NCBI RefSeq assembly: GCF_051401765.1
Contig: NW_027480422.1
Coordinates: 29,034,001-29,098,000, forward strand
Direction of reading: 5' to 3'
Source of the DNA: Calliopsis andreniformis
Taxonomy: Eukaryota > Arthropoda > Insecta > Hymenoptera > Andrenidae
DNA: 64,000 nt
The notes beneath the pieces were generated by a model. The model ran no database searches and had not been told where the DNA came from. It saw only the letters and a program-made list of their open reading frames with translations. This document shows, piece after piece, positions 48,439 through 61,500 of this stretch. The translations under genes were made by a program, and so were the position numbers. Position 1 is the stretch's first letter; each line of letters begins with the position of its first letter.

Positions 48439-50107
48439 GGGGCCTTAGAAGTCAACGCCCGAAGCATAAAATACAAAATAAATAGAAGAGTTTTTCCATT
48501 GTATAAACCGAAAAATTGAAACCAGTGTGAAAGTTATGGTCATTTCTACGTTCCGCGCAACCTAGGCTTCACCCCTGGGCGTTGCTCCACCAGATCGAAT
48601 AGTTAGGGCCTAAGAAGTCAATGCCAGAAGCATAAAATACGATATATGTACAACAGTTTTTCCATCGCATAAAATGAGTAATTGCAACCAGTGTGAAAGT
48701 AACGGACATTTCTACGTTCCGGGCATCCTAGACTTAACACTGAGGCATTGCTCCACCAGATCGAATACATAGGGCCTTAGAAGTCAACGCCAGAAGCATA
48801 AAGTACATTAAAAATCCAACAGTTTGTCCATCGTATAACAGGAATAATTGCCACCAGTGTGAAAGTGATGGTCAGTTCTGCATTCCGGGCAACCTAGGCT
48901 TCACTCTAGGGCGTTGCTCCTCCAGATAGAATAGTTAGGGCCCAGGAAGTCAATGCCAGAAGCATAAAATACAATATAAATACAGCAGTTTTTCACTTGT
49001 ATAACAGGAATTATTGCAACCAGTGTGAAAGCTATGGTCATTTCTACTTTCCGGGCAACCTAGGCTTCACTCTAGGGCGTTGCTCCACCACATCGAATAG
49101 CTGCGGCCTTAGAAGTCAACGCCAGAAGCATAAAATACAATATAAATACAACAGTTTTTCAATCGTATAACAGGAATAATTGCAAACAGTGTGAAAAATA
49201 TGGTCATTTCTACGTTGCGGGCATCCTAGGCTTCACTCTAGGGCATTGCTCCACCACATCGAATAGCTACGGCCTTAGAAGTCAACGCCAGAACTATAAA
49301 AAACAATATAAATACAACAGTTTCTCCATTGTATAAAATGAATAATTGCAAACAGTGTGGAGGTAATGGTCATTTCTACTTTCCGGGCAACCTAGGCTTC
49401 ACTCTAGGGCGTTTCTCCACCACATCGAATAGCTACGCCCTTAGAAGTCAACGCCTGAAGCATAAAATATAATATAAGTACAACAGTTTTTCCATCGTAT
49501 AACAGGAATAATTTCAACCAGTGTGAAGATAATGGTCAATTCTACATTCCGGGCAACCTAGGCTTCGCTCTAGGGCGTTACTCCACCAGATCGAATAGTT
49601 GGGGCCTTAGAAGTCAACGCCCGAAGCATAAAATACAAAATAAATAGAACAGTTTTTCCATTGTATAAAACGAACAATTGAAACCAGTGTGAAAGTTATG
49701 GTCATTTCTACGTTCCGCGCAACCTAGGCTTCACCCCTGGGCGTTGCTCCACCAGATCGAATAGTTAGGGCCTAAGAAGTCAATGCCAGAAGCATAAAAT
49801 ACGATATATGTACAACAGCTTTTCCATCGCATAAAATGAGTAATTGCAACCAGTGTGAAAGTAACGGACATTTCTACGTTCCGGGCATCCTAGACTTAAC
49901 ACTGAGGCATTGCTCCACCAGATCGAATACATAGGGCCTTAGAAGTCAACGCCAGAAGCATAAAGTACATTAAAAATCCAACAGTTTGTCCATCGTATAA
50001 CAGGAATAATTGCCTCCAGTGTGAAAGTGATGGTCATTTCTGCATTCCGGGCAACCTAGGCTTCACTCTAGGGCGTTGCTCCTCCAGATAGAATAGTTAG
50101 GGCCCAG

Positions 50108-50439
50108 GAAGTCAACGCCAGAAGCATAAAATACAATATAAATACAACAGTTTTTCAATCGTATGAAACGAATAATTGCAAGCAGTATGAAAGCTATGGT
50201 CATTTCTACGTTCGGAGCAACCTAGGCTTCACTCTAGGGCGATGCTCCACCAGATCGAATGGTTAGGGCCTAAGAAGTCAACGCCAGAAGCATAAAATAC
50301 AATATAAATACAACAGTTTTTCAATCGTATGAAACGAATAATTGCAAGCAGTATGAAAGCTATGGTCATTTCTACGTTCGGAGCAACCTAGGCTTCACTC
50401 TAGGGCGATGCTCCACCAGATCGAATGGTTAGGGCCTAA
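50108..50439 (+). repeat. Single-monomer tandem duplication (2 x 166 bp)
   Basis: 50,108-50,273 and 50,274-50,439 are essentially identical. Both contain TTTTTCAATCGTATGAAACG, GCAAGCAGTATGAAAGC, CGTTCGGAGC and GGGCGATGCTCC. The equivalent place in the left copy of the surrounding block (about 45,960-46,125) has only one such unit, so the extra unit arose after that block was duplicated. Confidence 0.85.
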
Positions 50440-50921
50440 GAAGTCAACGCCAGAAGCATAAAATACAATATAAATACAACAGTTTTTCCATCATATAAAA
50501 CGAATAATAGCAACCAGTCTGAAAGTAATGGTCATTTCTACGTTCCGGGCAACCCAGGCTTCACTCTAGGGCGCTGTTCCACCAGATCGAATAGTTAGGG
50601 CCTTAGAAGTCAACGCCAGAAGCCTAAAATACAGTATAAATACAACAGATTTTCATCGTGTGAAACGAATAATTGCAACCAGTATGAAAGCTATGGTGAT
50701 TTCTACGTTCGGAGCAACCTTGGCCTCACTCTAGGGCGTTGCTCCACCAGATCGGATGGTTAGTGCCTAAGAAGTCAACGCCAGAAGCATAAAATACAAT
50801 AAAAATACAACAGTTTTTCCATCGTATAGCATGAATAATTGCAACCAGAGTGAAAGTAATGGTCATGTCTACGTTTCGGGCATCCTAGGCTTCACTCTAG
50901 TGCGTTGCTCCACCAGATCGA

Positions 50922-53900
50922 ATGGATAGGGCCTATGAAGTCAACGCTAGAAGCATAAAATACAATATAAATACAACAGTTTTTTCATCGTATAAAAAGA
51001 ATAATTGCAACCAGTGTGAAAGTAATGGTCATATCTACGTTCCGGGCAACCTAGGCTTGTCACTATGGCGTTGCTCCACCAGATCGAATAGTCGGGGCCT
51101 TGGCAGTCAACGCCCGAAGCATTAAATACAAAATTAATAGAACAGTTTTTCCATTGCATGAAACTAATAATTGCAACCAGTGTGAAAGTTATGGTTATAT
51201 CTACGTTTCGTGCAACCTTGGCTTCACTCTAGGGCGCTGCTCCACCAAATCGAATAGCTACGGCCATAGGAGTCAACGCCAGAAGCATAAAAAGCAATAT
51301 ACGTACAACAGTTTTTCCATCGTATAAAATGAATAATTGCAAACATTGTGAAAGTAACGGTCATTTCTACGTTCCGGGATACCTTGGCTTCACTCTAGGG
51401 CATTGCTACACCAGATCGAACTGTTAGGGCCTAAGAAGTCAACTCCAGAAGCATAAAATACAAAATAGATACAACAGCTTTTCCACCGTATATAATGTAT
51501 ATTTGCAAACAGTGTGAAGGCAATGGTCATTTCTACGTTCCGGGCAACCTAGGCTTCACCCTAGGGCGTTGCTCCACCTGATCGAATAGTTAGGGCCTAG
51601 AAGTCAACGCCAGAAGCATAAAATACAATAAAAATACGACAGTTTTTCCATCGTACAACAGGAATAATTACAACCAGAGTGAAGGTGATGGACATTTCTA
51701 CGCTCCGGGCAACCTAGGATTCACACTAGGGCGTTGCTCCACCAGATCGAATAGTTAGGGCCTTAGAAGTCAACGCCCGAAGCATAAAATACAAAATCAA
51801 TAAAACAGCTTTTCCATTGTATAAAACGAATAATTGCAACCAGTGTGAATGTTGTGGTCATTTCTACGTGCCGTGCAACCTAGGTTTTGCTCCAGGGCGT
51901 TGCTCCACCACATCGAATAGTTAGGGCCTTATAAGTCAACGCCAGACGCATAAAGTACAGTATAAATACAACAGTTTCTCCATCGTATAAAACGAATATT
52001 TGCAACCAGTATGAATGTTAGGGTCATTTGTACGTTCGGAGCAACCTAGGCTTCACTCTAGGGCGTTGCTCCACCAGATCGAATAGTTAGGGCCTAAGAA
52101 GTCTACGCCAGAAGCATAAAATACAATAAAAATACAGCAGTTTTTCTATCGTATAGCACGACTAATTGCAGCGAGAGTGAAAGTAATGGTCATGTCTACG
52201 TTTCGGGCATCCTGGGCTTCACTCTAGGGCGTTGCTCAACCAGATCGAATAGCTAGGGCCTTAGAAGTCGACGCCCGAAACATAAAACACAGTAAAAACA
52301 CAACAGTTTGTCCATCGTATAACAGGAATAATTACAACCAGAGTGAAGGTGATGGACATTTCTACGCTCCGGGCAACCTAGAATTCACACTAGGGCGTTG
52401 CTCCACCTGGTCGAATAGTTGGGGCCTTAGAAGTCAACGCCCGAAGCATAAAATACAAAATAAATAGAACAGTTTTTCCATTGTATAAAACGAACAATTG
52501 AAACCAGTGTGAAAGTTATGGTCATTTCTACGTTCCACGCAACCTAGGCTTCACCCCTGGGCGTTGCTCCACCAGATCGAATAGTTAGGGCCTAAGAAGT
52601 CAATGCCAGAAGCATAAAATACGATATATGTACAACAGCTTTCCATCGCATAAAATGAGTAATTGCAACCAGTGTGAAAGTAACGGACATTTCTACGTTC
52701 CGGGCATCCTAGACTTAACACTGAGGCATTGCTCCACCAGATCTAATACATAGGGCCTTAGAAGTCAACGCCAGAAGCATAAAGTACATTAAAAATCCAA
52801 CAGTTTGTCCATCGTATAACAGGAATAATTGCCACCAGTGTGAAAGTGATGGTCATTTCTGCATTCCGGGCAACCTAGGCTTCACTCTAGGGCGTTGCCC
52901 CTCCAGATGGAATAGTTAGGGCCTAAGAAGTCAACTCCAGAAGCATAAAATACAACATAAGTACAACAGTTTTTCCGTCGTATAAAATGAATAATTGCAA
53001 ACATTGTGAAGGTAACGGTCATTTCTACGTTCCGGGCAACCTTGGCTTCACTCTAGGGCGTTGCTACACCAGATCGAACTGTTAGGGCCTAAGAAGTCAA
53101 CGCCAGAAGCTTAAAATACAATATCAATACAACAGTTTTTCCATCATATAAAACGAATAATAGCAACCAGGGTGAAAGTTGTGATCATTTCTATGTTCCG
53201 CGCAAACTATGCTTCACTCTAGGGCGTTGCTCCACCAGATCGAATAGTTAGGGCCTTAGAAGTCAACGCCCGAAACATAAAATACAAAATTAATAGAACA
53301 GTTTTTCCGTTGTATAAAACGAATAATTGCAACCAGTGTGAAAGTGATGGTCATTTCTACGGTCCGGGCAACCCCGGCTTCACTCTAGGGCGCTGTTCCA
53401 CCAGATCGAATAGTTAGGGCCTTAGAAGTCAACGCCAGAAGCATAAAATACAAAATTAATACAACAGTTTTTCCATTGTATAAAACGAATAATTGCAACC
53501 AGTGTGAAAGTGATGGTCATTTCTACGTTCCGGGCAACCCAGGCTTCACTCTAGGGCGCTGTTCCACCAGATCGAATAGTTAGGGCCTTAGAAGTCAACG
53601 CCAGAAGCATAAAATACAGTATAAATACAACAGTTTTTCCATCGTATGAAACGAATAATTGCAACCAGTATGAAAGCTATGGTCATTTCTACGTTCCGGG
53701 CAACCTTGGCTTCACCCTAGGGCGTTGCTACACCAGATCGAACTGTTAGGGCCTAAGAAGTCAACGCCAGAAGCTTAAAATACAATATAAATACAACAGT
53801 TTTTCCATCATATAAAACGAATAATAGCAACCAGGGTGAAAGTTGTGATCATTTCTATGTTCCGCGCAACCTATGCTTCACTCTAGGGCGTTGCTCCACC

Positions 53901-54737
53901 AGATCGAATAGTTAGGGCCTTAGAAGTCAACGCCCGAAACATAAAATACAAAATTAATAGAACAGTTTTTCCGTTGTATAAAACGAATAATTGCAACCAG
54001 TGTGAAAGTGATGGTCATTTCTACGGTCCGGGCAACCCCGGCTTCACTCTAGGGCGCTGTTCCACCAGATCGAATAGTTAGGGCCTTAGAAGTCAACGCC
54101 AGAAGCATAAAATACAGTATAAATACAACAGTTTTTCCATCGTATGAAACGAATAATTGCAACCAGTATGAAAGCTATGGTCATTTCTACGTTCGGAGCA
54201 ACCTAGGCTTCACTCTAGGGCGTTGCTCCACCAGATCGAATAGTTAGGGCCTTAGAAGTCAACGCCCGAAGCATAAAATACAAAATTAATTGAACAGTTT
54301 TTCCATTGTATAAGACGAATAATTGCAACCAGTGTGAAAGTGATGGTCATTTCTACGTTCCGGGCAACCCAGGCTTCACTCTAGGGCGCTGTTCCACCAG
54401 ATCGAATAGTTAGGGCCTTAGAAGTCAACACCAGAAGCCTAAAATACAGTATAAATACAACAGTTTTTTCATCGTGTGAAACGAATAATTGCAACCAGTA
54501 TGAAAGCTATGGTCATTTCTACGTTCGGAGCAACCTAGGCCTCACTCTAGGGCGTTGCTCCACCAGATCGGATGGTTAGTGCCTAAGAAGTCAACGCCAG
54601 AAGCATAAAATACAATAAAAATACAACAGTTTTTCCATCGTATAGCATGAATTATTGCAACCAGAGTGAAAGTAATGGTCATGTCTACGTTACGGGCATC
54701 CTAGGCTTCACTCTAGTGCGTTGCTCCACCAGATCGA
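50922..54737 (+). repeat. 26-monomer higher-order repeat, copy 1 (3,816 bp, 3 monomers missing)
   Basis: Unit limits are arbitrary and set at the same base in each copy. Compared with the full unit at 58,554, this copy agrees to 52,784 (GTACATT marker, 1,862 bp into the unit in both). It then lacks three monomers (498 bp) near 53,690, where CTATGGTCATTTCTACGTTC passes straight into CGGGCAACCTTGGCTTCACC. It keeps the two monomers with GTCGACGCCCGAAACATAAA at 52,268 that copy 2 has lost. Two single-base losses (GCCTAGAAG near 51,597; CAGCTTTCC near 52,636) are shared by all copies. Confidence 0.85.
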
Positions 54738-57700
54738 ATGGATAGGGCCTATGAAGTCAACGCTAGAAGCATAAAATACAATATAAATACAACAGTTTTT
54801 CCATCGTATAAAAAGAATAATTGCAACCAGTGTGAAAGTAATGGTCATATCTACGTTCCGGGCAACCTAGGCTTGACACTATGGCGTTGCTCCACCAGAT
54901 CGAATAGTCGGGGCCATGGCAGTCAACGCCCGAAGCATTAAATACAAAATTAATAGAACAGTTTTTCCATTGCAAGAAACGAATAATTGCAACCAGTGTG
55001 AAAGTTATGGTTATATCTACGTTTCGTGCAACCTTGGCTTCACTCTAGGGCGCTGCTCCACCAAATCGAATAGCTACGGCCATAGGAGTCAACGCCAGAA
55101 GCATAAAAAGCAATATACGTACAACAGTTTTTCCATCGTATAAAATGAATAATTGCAAACATTGTGAAACTAACGGTCATTTCTACGTTCCGGGATACCT
55201 TGGCTTCACTCTAGGGCATTGCTACACCAGATCGAACTGTTAGGGCCTAAGAAGTCAACTCCAGAAGCATAAAATACAAAATAGATACAACAGCTTTTCC
55301 ACCGTATATAATGTATATTTGCAAACAGTGTGAAGGCAATGGTCATTTCTACGTTCCGGGCAACCTAGGCTTCACCCTAGGGCGTTGCTCCACCTGATCG
55401 AATAGTTAGGGCCTAGAAGTCAACGCCAGAAGCATAAAATACAATAAAAATACGACAGTTTTTCCATCGTACAACAGGAATAATTACAACCAGAGTGAAG
55501 GTGATGGACATTTCTACGCTCCGGGCAACCTAGGATTCACACTAGGGCGTTGCTCCACCAGATCGAATAGTTAGGGCCTTAGAAGTCAACGCCCGAAGCA
55601 TAAAATACAAAATCAATAAAACAGCTTTTCCATTGTATAAAACGAATAATTGCAACCAGTGTGAATGTTGTGGTCATTTCTACGTGCCGTGCAACCTAGG
55701 TTTTGCTCCAGGGCGTTGCTCCACCACATCGAATAGTTAGGGCCTTATAAGTCAACGCCAGACGCATAAAGTACAGTATAAATACAACAGTTTCTCCATC
55801 GTATAAAACGAATATTTGCAACCAGTATGAATGTTAGGGTCATTTGTACGTTCGGAGCAACCTAGGCTTCACTCTAGGGCGTTGCTCCACCAGATCGAAT
55901 AGTTAGGGCCTAAGAAGTCTACGCCAGAAGCATAAAATACAATAAAAATACAGCAGTTTTTCTATCGTATAGCACGACTAATTGCAGCGAGAGTGAAAGT
56001 AATGGTCATGTCTACGTTTCGGGCATCCTGGGCTTCACTCTAGGGCGTTGCACAACCAGATCGAATAGCTAGGGCCTAAGAAGTCAATGCCAGAAGCATA
56101 AAATACGATATATGTACAACAGCTTTCCATCGCATAAAATGAGTAATTGCAACCAGTGTGAAAGTAACGGACATTTCTATGTTCCGGGCATCCTAGACTT
56201 AACACTGAGGCATTGCTCCACCAGATCTAATACATAGGGCCTTAGAAGTCAACGCCAGAAGCATAAAGTACATTAAAAATCCAACAGTTTGTCCATCGTA
56301 TAACAGGAATAATTGCCACCAGTGTGAAAGTGATGGTCATTTCTGCATTCCGGGCAACCTAGGCTTCACTCTAGGGCGTTGCCCCTCCAGATGGAATAGT
56401 TAGGGCCTAAGAAGTCAACTCCAGAAGCATAAAATACAACATAAGTACAACAGTTTTTCCATCGTATAAAATGAATAATTGCAAACATTGTGAAGGTAAC
56501 GGTCATTTCTACGTTCCGGGCAACCTTGGCTTCACTCTAGGGCGTTGCTACACCAGATCGAACTGTTAGGGCCTAAGAAGTCAATGCCAGAAGCTTAAAA
56601 TACAATATCAATACAACAGTTTTTCCATCATATAAAACGAATAATAGCAACCAGGGTGAAAGTTGTGATCATTTCTATGTTCCGCGCAAACTATGCTTCA
56701 CTCTAGGGCGTTGCTCCACCAGATCGAATAGTTAGGGCCTTAGAAGTCAACGCCCGAATCATAAAATACAAAATTAATAGAACAGTTTTTCCGTTGTATA
56801 AAACGAATAATTGCAACCAGTGTGAAAGTGATGGTCATTTCTACGGTCCGGGCAACCCCGGCTTCACTCTAGGGCGCTGTTCCACCAGATCGAATAGTTA
56901 GGGCCTTAGAAGTCAACGCCAGAAGCATAAAATACAAAATTAATACAACAGTTTTTCCATTGTATAAAACGAATAATTGCAACCAGTGTGAAAGTGATGG
57001 TCATTTCTACGTTCCGGGCAACCCAGGCTTCACTCTAGGGCGCTGTTCCACCAGATCGAATAGTTAGGGCCTTAGAAGTCAACGCCAGAAGCATAAAATA
57101 CAGTATAAATACAACAGTTTTTCCATCGTATGAAACGAATAATTGCAACCAGTATGAAAGCTATGGTCATTTCTACGTTCGGAGCAACCTAGGCTTCACT
57201 CTAGGGCGTTGCTCCACCAGATCGAATGGTTAGGGCCTAAGAAGTCGACGCCAGAAGCATAAAATACAATATAAATACAACAGTTTTTCCATCATATAAA
57301 ACGAATAATAGCAACCAGTGTGAATGTTATGATCATTTCTACGTTCCGCGCAACCTATGCTTCACTCTAGGGCGTTGCTCCACCAGATCGAATAGTTAGG
57401 GCCTTAGAAGTCAACGCCCGAAGCATAAAATACAAAATTAATAGAACAGTTTTTCCATTGTATAAGACGAATAATTGCCACCAGTGTGAAAGTGATGGTC
57501 ATTTCTGCATTCCGGGCAACCTAGGCATCACTCTAGGGCGTTGCTCCTCCAGATGGAATAGTTAGGGCCTAAGAAGTCAACTCCAGAAGCATAAAATACA
57601 ACATAAGTACAACAGTTTTTCCATCGTATAAAATGAATAATTGCAAACATTGTGAAAGTAACGGTCATTTCTACGTTCCGGGCAACCTTGGCTTCACCCT

Positions 57701-58553
57701 AGGGCGTTGCTACACCAGATCGAACTGTTAGGGCCTAAGAAGTCAACGCCAGAAGCTTAAAATACAATATAAATACAACAGTTTTTCCATCATATAAAAC
57801 GAATAATAGCAACCAGGGTGAAAGTTGTGATCATTTCTATGTTCCGCGCAACCTATGCTTCACTCTAGGGCGTTGCTCCACCAGATCGAATAGTTAGGGC
57901 CTTAGAAGTCAACGCCCGAAACATAAAATACAAAATTAATAGAACAGTTTTTCCGTTGTATAAAACGAATAATTGCAACCAGTGTGAAAGTGATGGTCAT
58001 TTCTACGGTCCGGGCAACCCCGGCTTCACTCTAGGGCGCTGTTCCACCAGATCGAATAGTTAGGGCCTTAGAAGTCAACGCCAGAAGCATAAAATACAGT
58101 ATAAATACAACAGTTTTTCCATCGTATGAAACGAATAATTGCAACCAGTATGAAAGCTATGGTCATTTCTACGTTCGGAACAACCTAGGCTTCACTCTAG
58201 GGCGTTGCTCCACCAGATCGAATAGTTAGGGCCTTAGAAGTCAACGCCCGAAGCATAAAATACAAAATTAATAGAACAGTTTTTCCATTGTATAAGACGA
58301 ATAATTGCAACCAGTGTGAAAGTGATGGTCATTTCTACGTTCCGGGCAACCCAGGCTTCACTCTAGGGCGCTGTTCCACCAGATCGAATAGTTAGGGCCT
58401 TAGAAGTCAACACCAGAAGCATAAAATACAATAAAAATACAACAGTTTTTCCATCGTATAGCATGAATTATTGCAACCAGAGTGAAAGTAATGGTCATGT
58501 CTACGTTACGGGCATCCTAGGCTTCACTCTAGTGCGTTGCTCCACCAGATCGA
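54738..58553 (+). repeat. 26-monomer higher-order repeat, copy 2 (3,816 bp, 2 + 1 monomers missing)
   Basis: It matches copies 1 and 3 with few substitutions but lacks two monomers (332 bp) near 56,070, where CACAACCAGATCGAATAGC is followed by TAGGGCCTAAGAAGTCAATG. It also lacks one monomer near 58,415, where AACACCAGAAGC passes into ATAAAATACAATAAAAATAC. The same total length as copy 1 is a coincidence of different losses. It retains the three monomers that copy 1 lacks. Confidence 0.85.
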
Positions 58554-61500
58554 ATGGATAGGGCCTATGAAGTCAACGCTAGAAGCATAAAATACAATAT
58601 AAATACAACAATTTTTCCATCGTATAAAAAGAATAATTGCAACCAGTGTGAAAGTAATGGTCATATCTACGTTCCGGGCAACCTAGGCTTGACACTATGG
58701 CGTTGCTCCACCAGATCGAATAGTCGGGGCCATGGCAGTCAACGCCCGAAGCATTAAATACAAAATTAATAGAACAGTTTTTCCATTGCAAGAAACGAAT
58801 AATTGCAACCAGTGTGAAAGTTATGGTCATATCTACCTTCCGTGCAACCTTGGCTTCACTCTAGGGCGTTGCTCCACCAAATCGAATGGCTACGGCCATA
58901 GGAGTCAACGCCAGAAGCATAAAAAGCAATATACGTACAACAGTTTTTCCATCGTATAAAATGAATAATTGCAAACATTGTGAAAGTAACGGTCATTTCT
59001 ACGTTCCGGGATACCTTGGCTTCACTCTAGGGCATTGCTACACCAGATCGAACTGTTAGGGCCTAAGAAGTCAACTCCAGAAGCATAAAATACAAAATAG
59101 ATACAACAGCTTTTCCACCGTATATAATGTATATTTGCAAACAGTGTGAAGGCAATGGTCATTTCTACGTTCCGGGCAACCTAGGCTTCACCCTAGGGCG
59201 TTGCTCCACCTGATCGAATAGTTAGGGCCTAGAAGTCAACGCCAGAAGCATAAAATACAATAAAAATACGACAGTTTTTCCATCGTACAACAGGAATAAT
59301 TACAACCAGAGTGAAGGTGATGGACATTTCTACGCTCCGGGCAACCTAGGATTCACACTAGGGCGTTGCTCCACCAGATCGAATAGTTAGGGCCTTAGAA
59401 GTCAACGCCCGAAGCATAAAATACAAAATCAATAAAACAGCTTTTCCATTGTATAAAACGAATAATTGCAACCAGTGTGAATGTTGTGGTCATTTCTACG
59501 TGCCGTGCAACCTAGGTTTTGCTCCAGGGCGTTGCTCCACCACATCGAATAGTTAGGGCCTTATAAGTCAACGCCAGACGCATAAAGTACAGTATAAATA
59601 CAACAGTTTCTCCATCGTATAAAACGAATATTTGCAACCAGTATGAATGTTAGGGTCATTTGTACGTTCGGAGCAACCTAGGCTTCACTCTAGGGCGTTG
59701 CTCCACCAGATCGAATAGTTAGGGCCTAAGAAGTCTACGCCAGAAGCATAAAATACAATAAAAATACAGCAGTTTTTCTATCGTATAGCACGACTAATTG
59801 CAGCGAGAGTGAAAGTAATGGTCATGTCTACGTTTCGGGCATCCTGGGCTTCACTCTAGGGCGTTGCACAACCAGATCGAATAGCTAGGGCCTTAGAAGT
59901 CGACGCCCGAAACATAAGACACAGTAAAAACACAACAGTTTGTCCATCGTATAACAGGAATAATTACAACCAGAGTGAAGGTGATGGACATTTCTACGCT
60001 CCGGGCAACCTAGAATTCACACTAGGGCGTTGCTCCACCTGGTCGAATAGTTGGGGCCTTAGAAGTCAACGCCCGAAGCATAAAATACAAAATAAATAGA
60101 ACAGTTTTTCCATTGTATAAAACGAACAATTGAAACCAGTGTGAAAGTTATGGTCATTTCTACGTTCCACGCAACCTAGGCTTCACCCCTGGGCGTTGCT
60201 CCACCAGATCGAATAGTTAGGGCCTAAGAAGTCAATGCCAGAAGCATAAAATACGATATATGTACAACAGCTTTCCATCGCATAAAATGAGTAATTGCAA
60301 CCAGTGTGAAAGTAACGGACATTTCTATGTTCCGGGCATCCTAGACTTAACACTGAGGCATTGCTCCACCAGATCTAATACATAGGGCCTTAGAAGTCAA
60401 CGCCAGAAGCATAAAGTACATTAAAAATCCAACAGTTTGTCCATCGTATAACAGGAATAATTGCCACCAGTGTGAAAGTGATGGTCATTTCTGCATTCCG
60501 GGCAACCTAGGCTTCACTCTAGGGCGTTGCCCCTCCAGATGGAATAGTTAGGGCCTAAGAAGTCAACTCCAGAAGCATAAAATACAACATAAGTACAACA
60601 GTTTTTCCATCGTATAAAATGAATAATTGCAAACATTGTGAAGGTAACGGTCATTTCTACGTTCCGGGCAACCTTGGCTTCACTCTAGGGCGTTGCTACA
60701 CCAGATCGAACTGTTAGGGCCTAAGAAGTCAACGCCAGAAGCTTAAAATACAATATCAATACAACAGTTTTTCCATCATATAAAACGAATAATAGCAACC
60801 AGGGTGAAAGTTGTGATCATTTCTATGTTCCGCGCAAACTATGCTTCACTCTAGGGCGTTGCTCCACCAGATCGAATAGTTAGGGCCTTAGAAGTCAACG
60901 CCCGAAACATAAAATACAAAATTAATAGAACAGTTTTTCCGTTGTATAAAACGAATAATTGCAACCAGTGTGAAAGTGATGGTCATTTCTACGGTCCGGG
61001 CAACCCCGGCTTCACTCTAGGGCGCTGTTCCACCAGATCGAATAGTTAGGGCCTTAGAAGTCAACGCCAGAAGCATAAAATACAAAATTAATACAACAGT
61101 TTTTCCATTGTATAAAACGAATAATTGCAACCAGTGTGAAAGTGATGGTCATTTCTACGTTCCGGGCAACCCAGGCTTCACTCTAGGGCGCTGTTCCACC
61201 AGATCGAATAGTTAGGGCCTTAGAAGTCAACGCCAGAAGCATAAAATACAGTATAAATACAACAGTTTTTCCATCGTATGAAACGAATAATTGCAACCAG
61301 TATGAAAGCTATGGTCATTTCTACGTTCGGAGCAACCTAGGCTTCACTCTAGGGCGTTGCTCCACCAGATCGAATGGTTAGGGCCTAAGAAGTCGACGCC
61401 AGAAGCATAAAATACAATATAAATACAACAGTTTTTCCATCATATAAAACGAATAATAGCAACCAGTGTGAATGTTATGATCATTTCTACGTTCCGCGCA

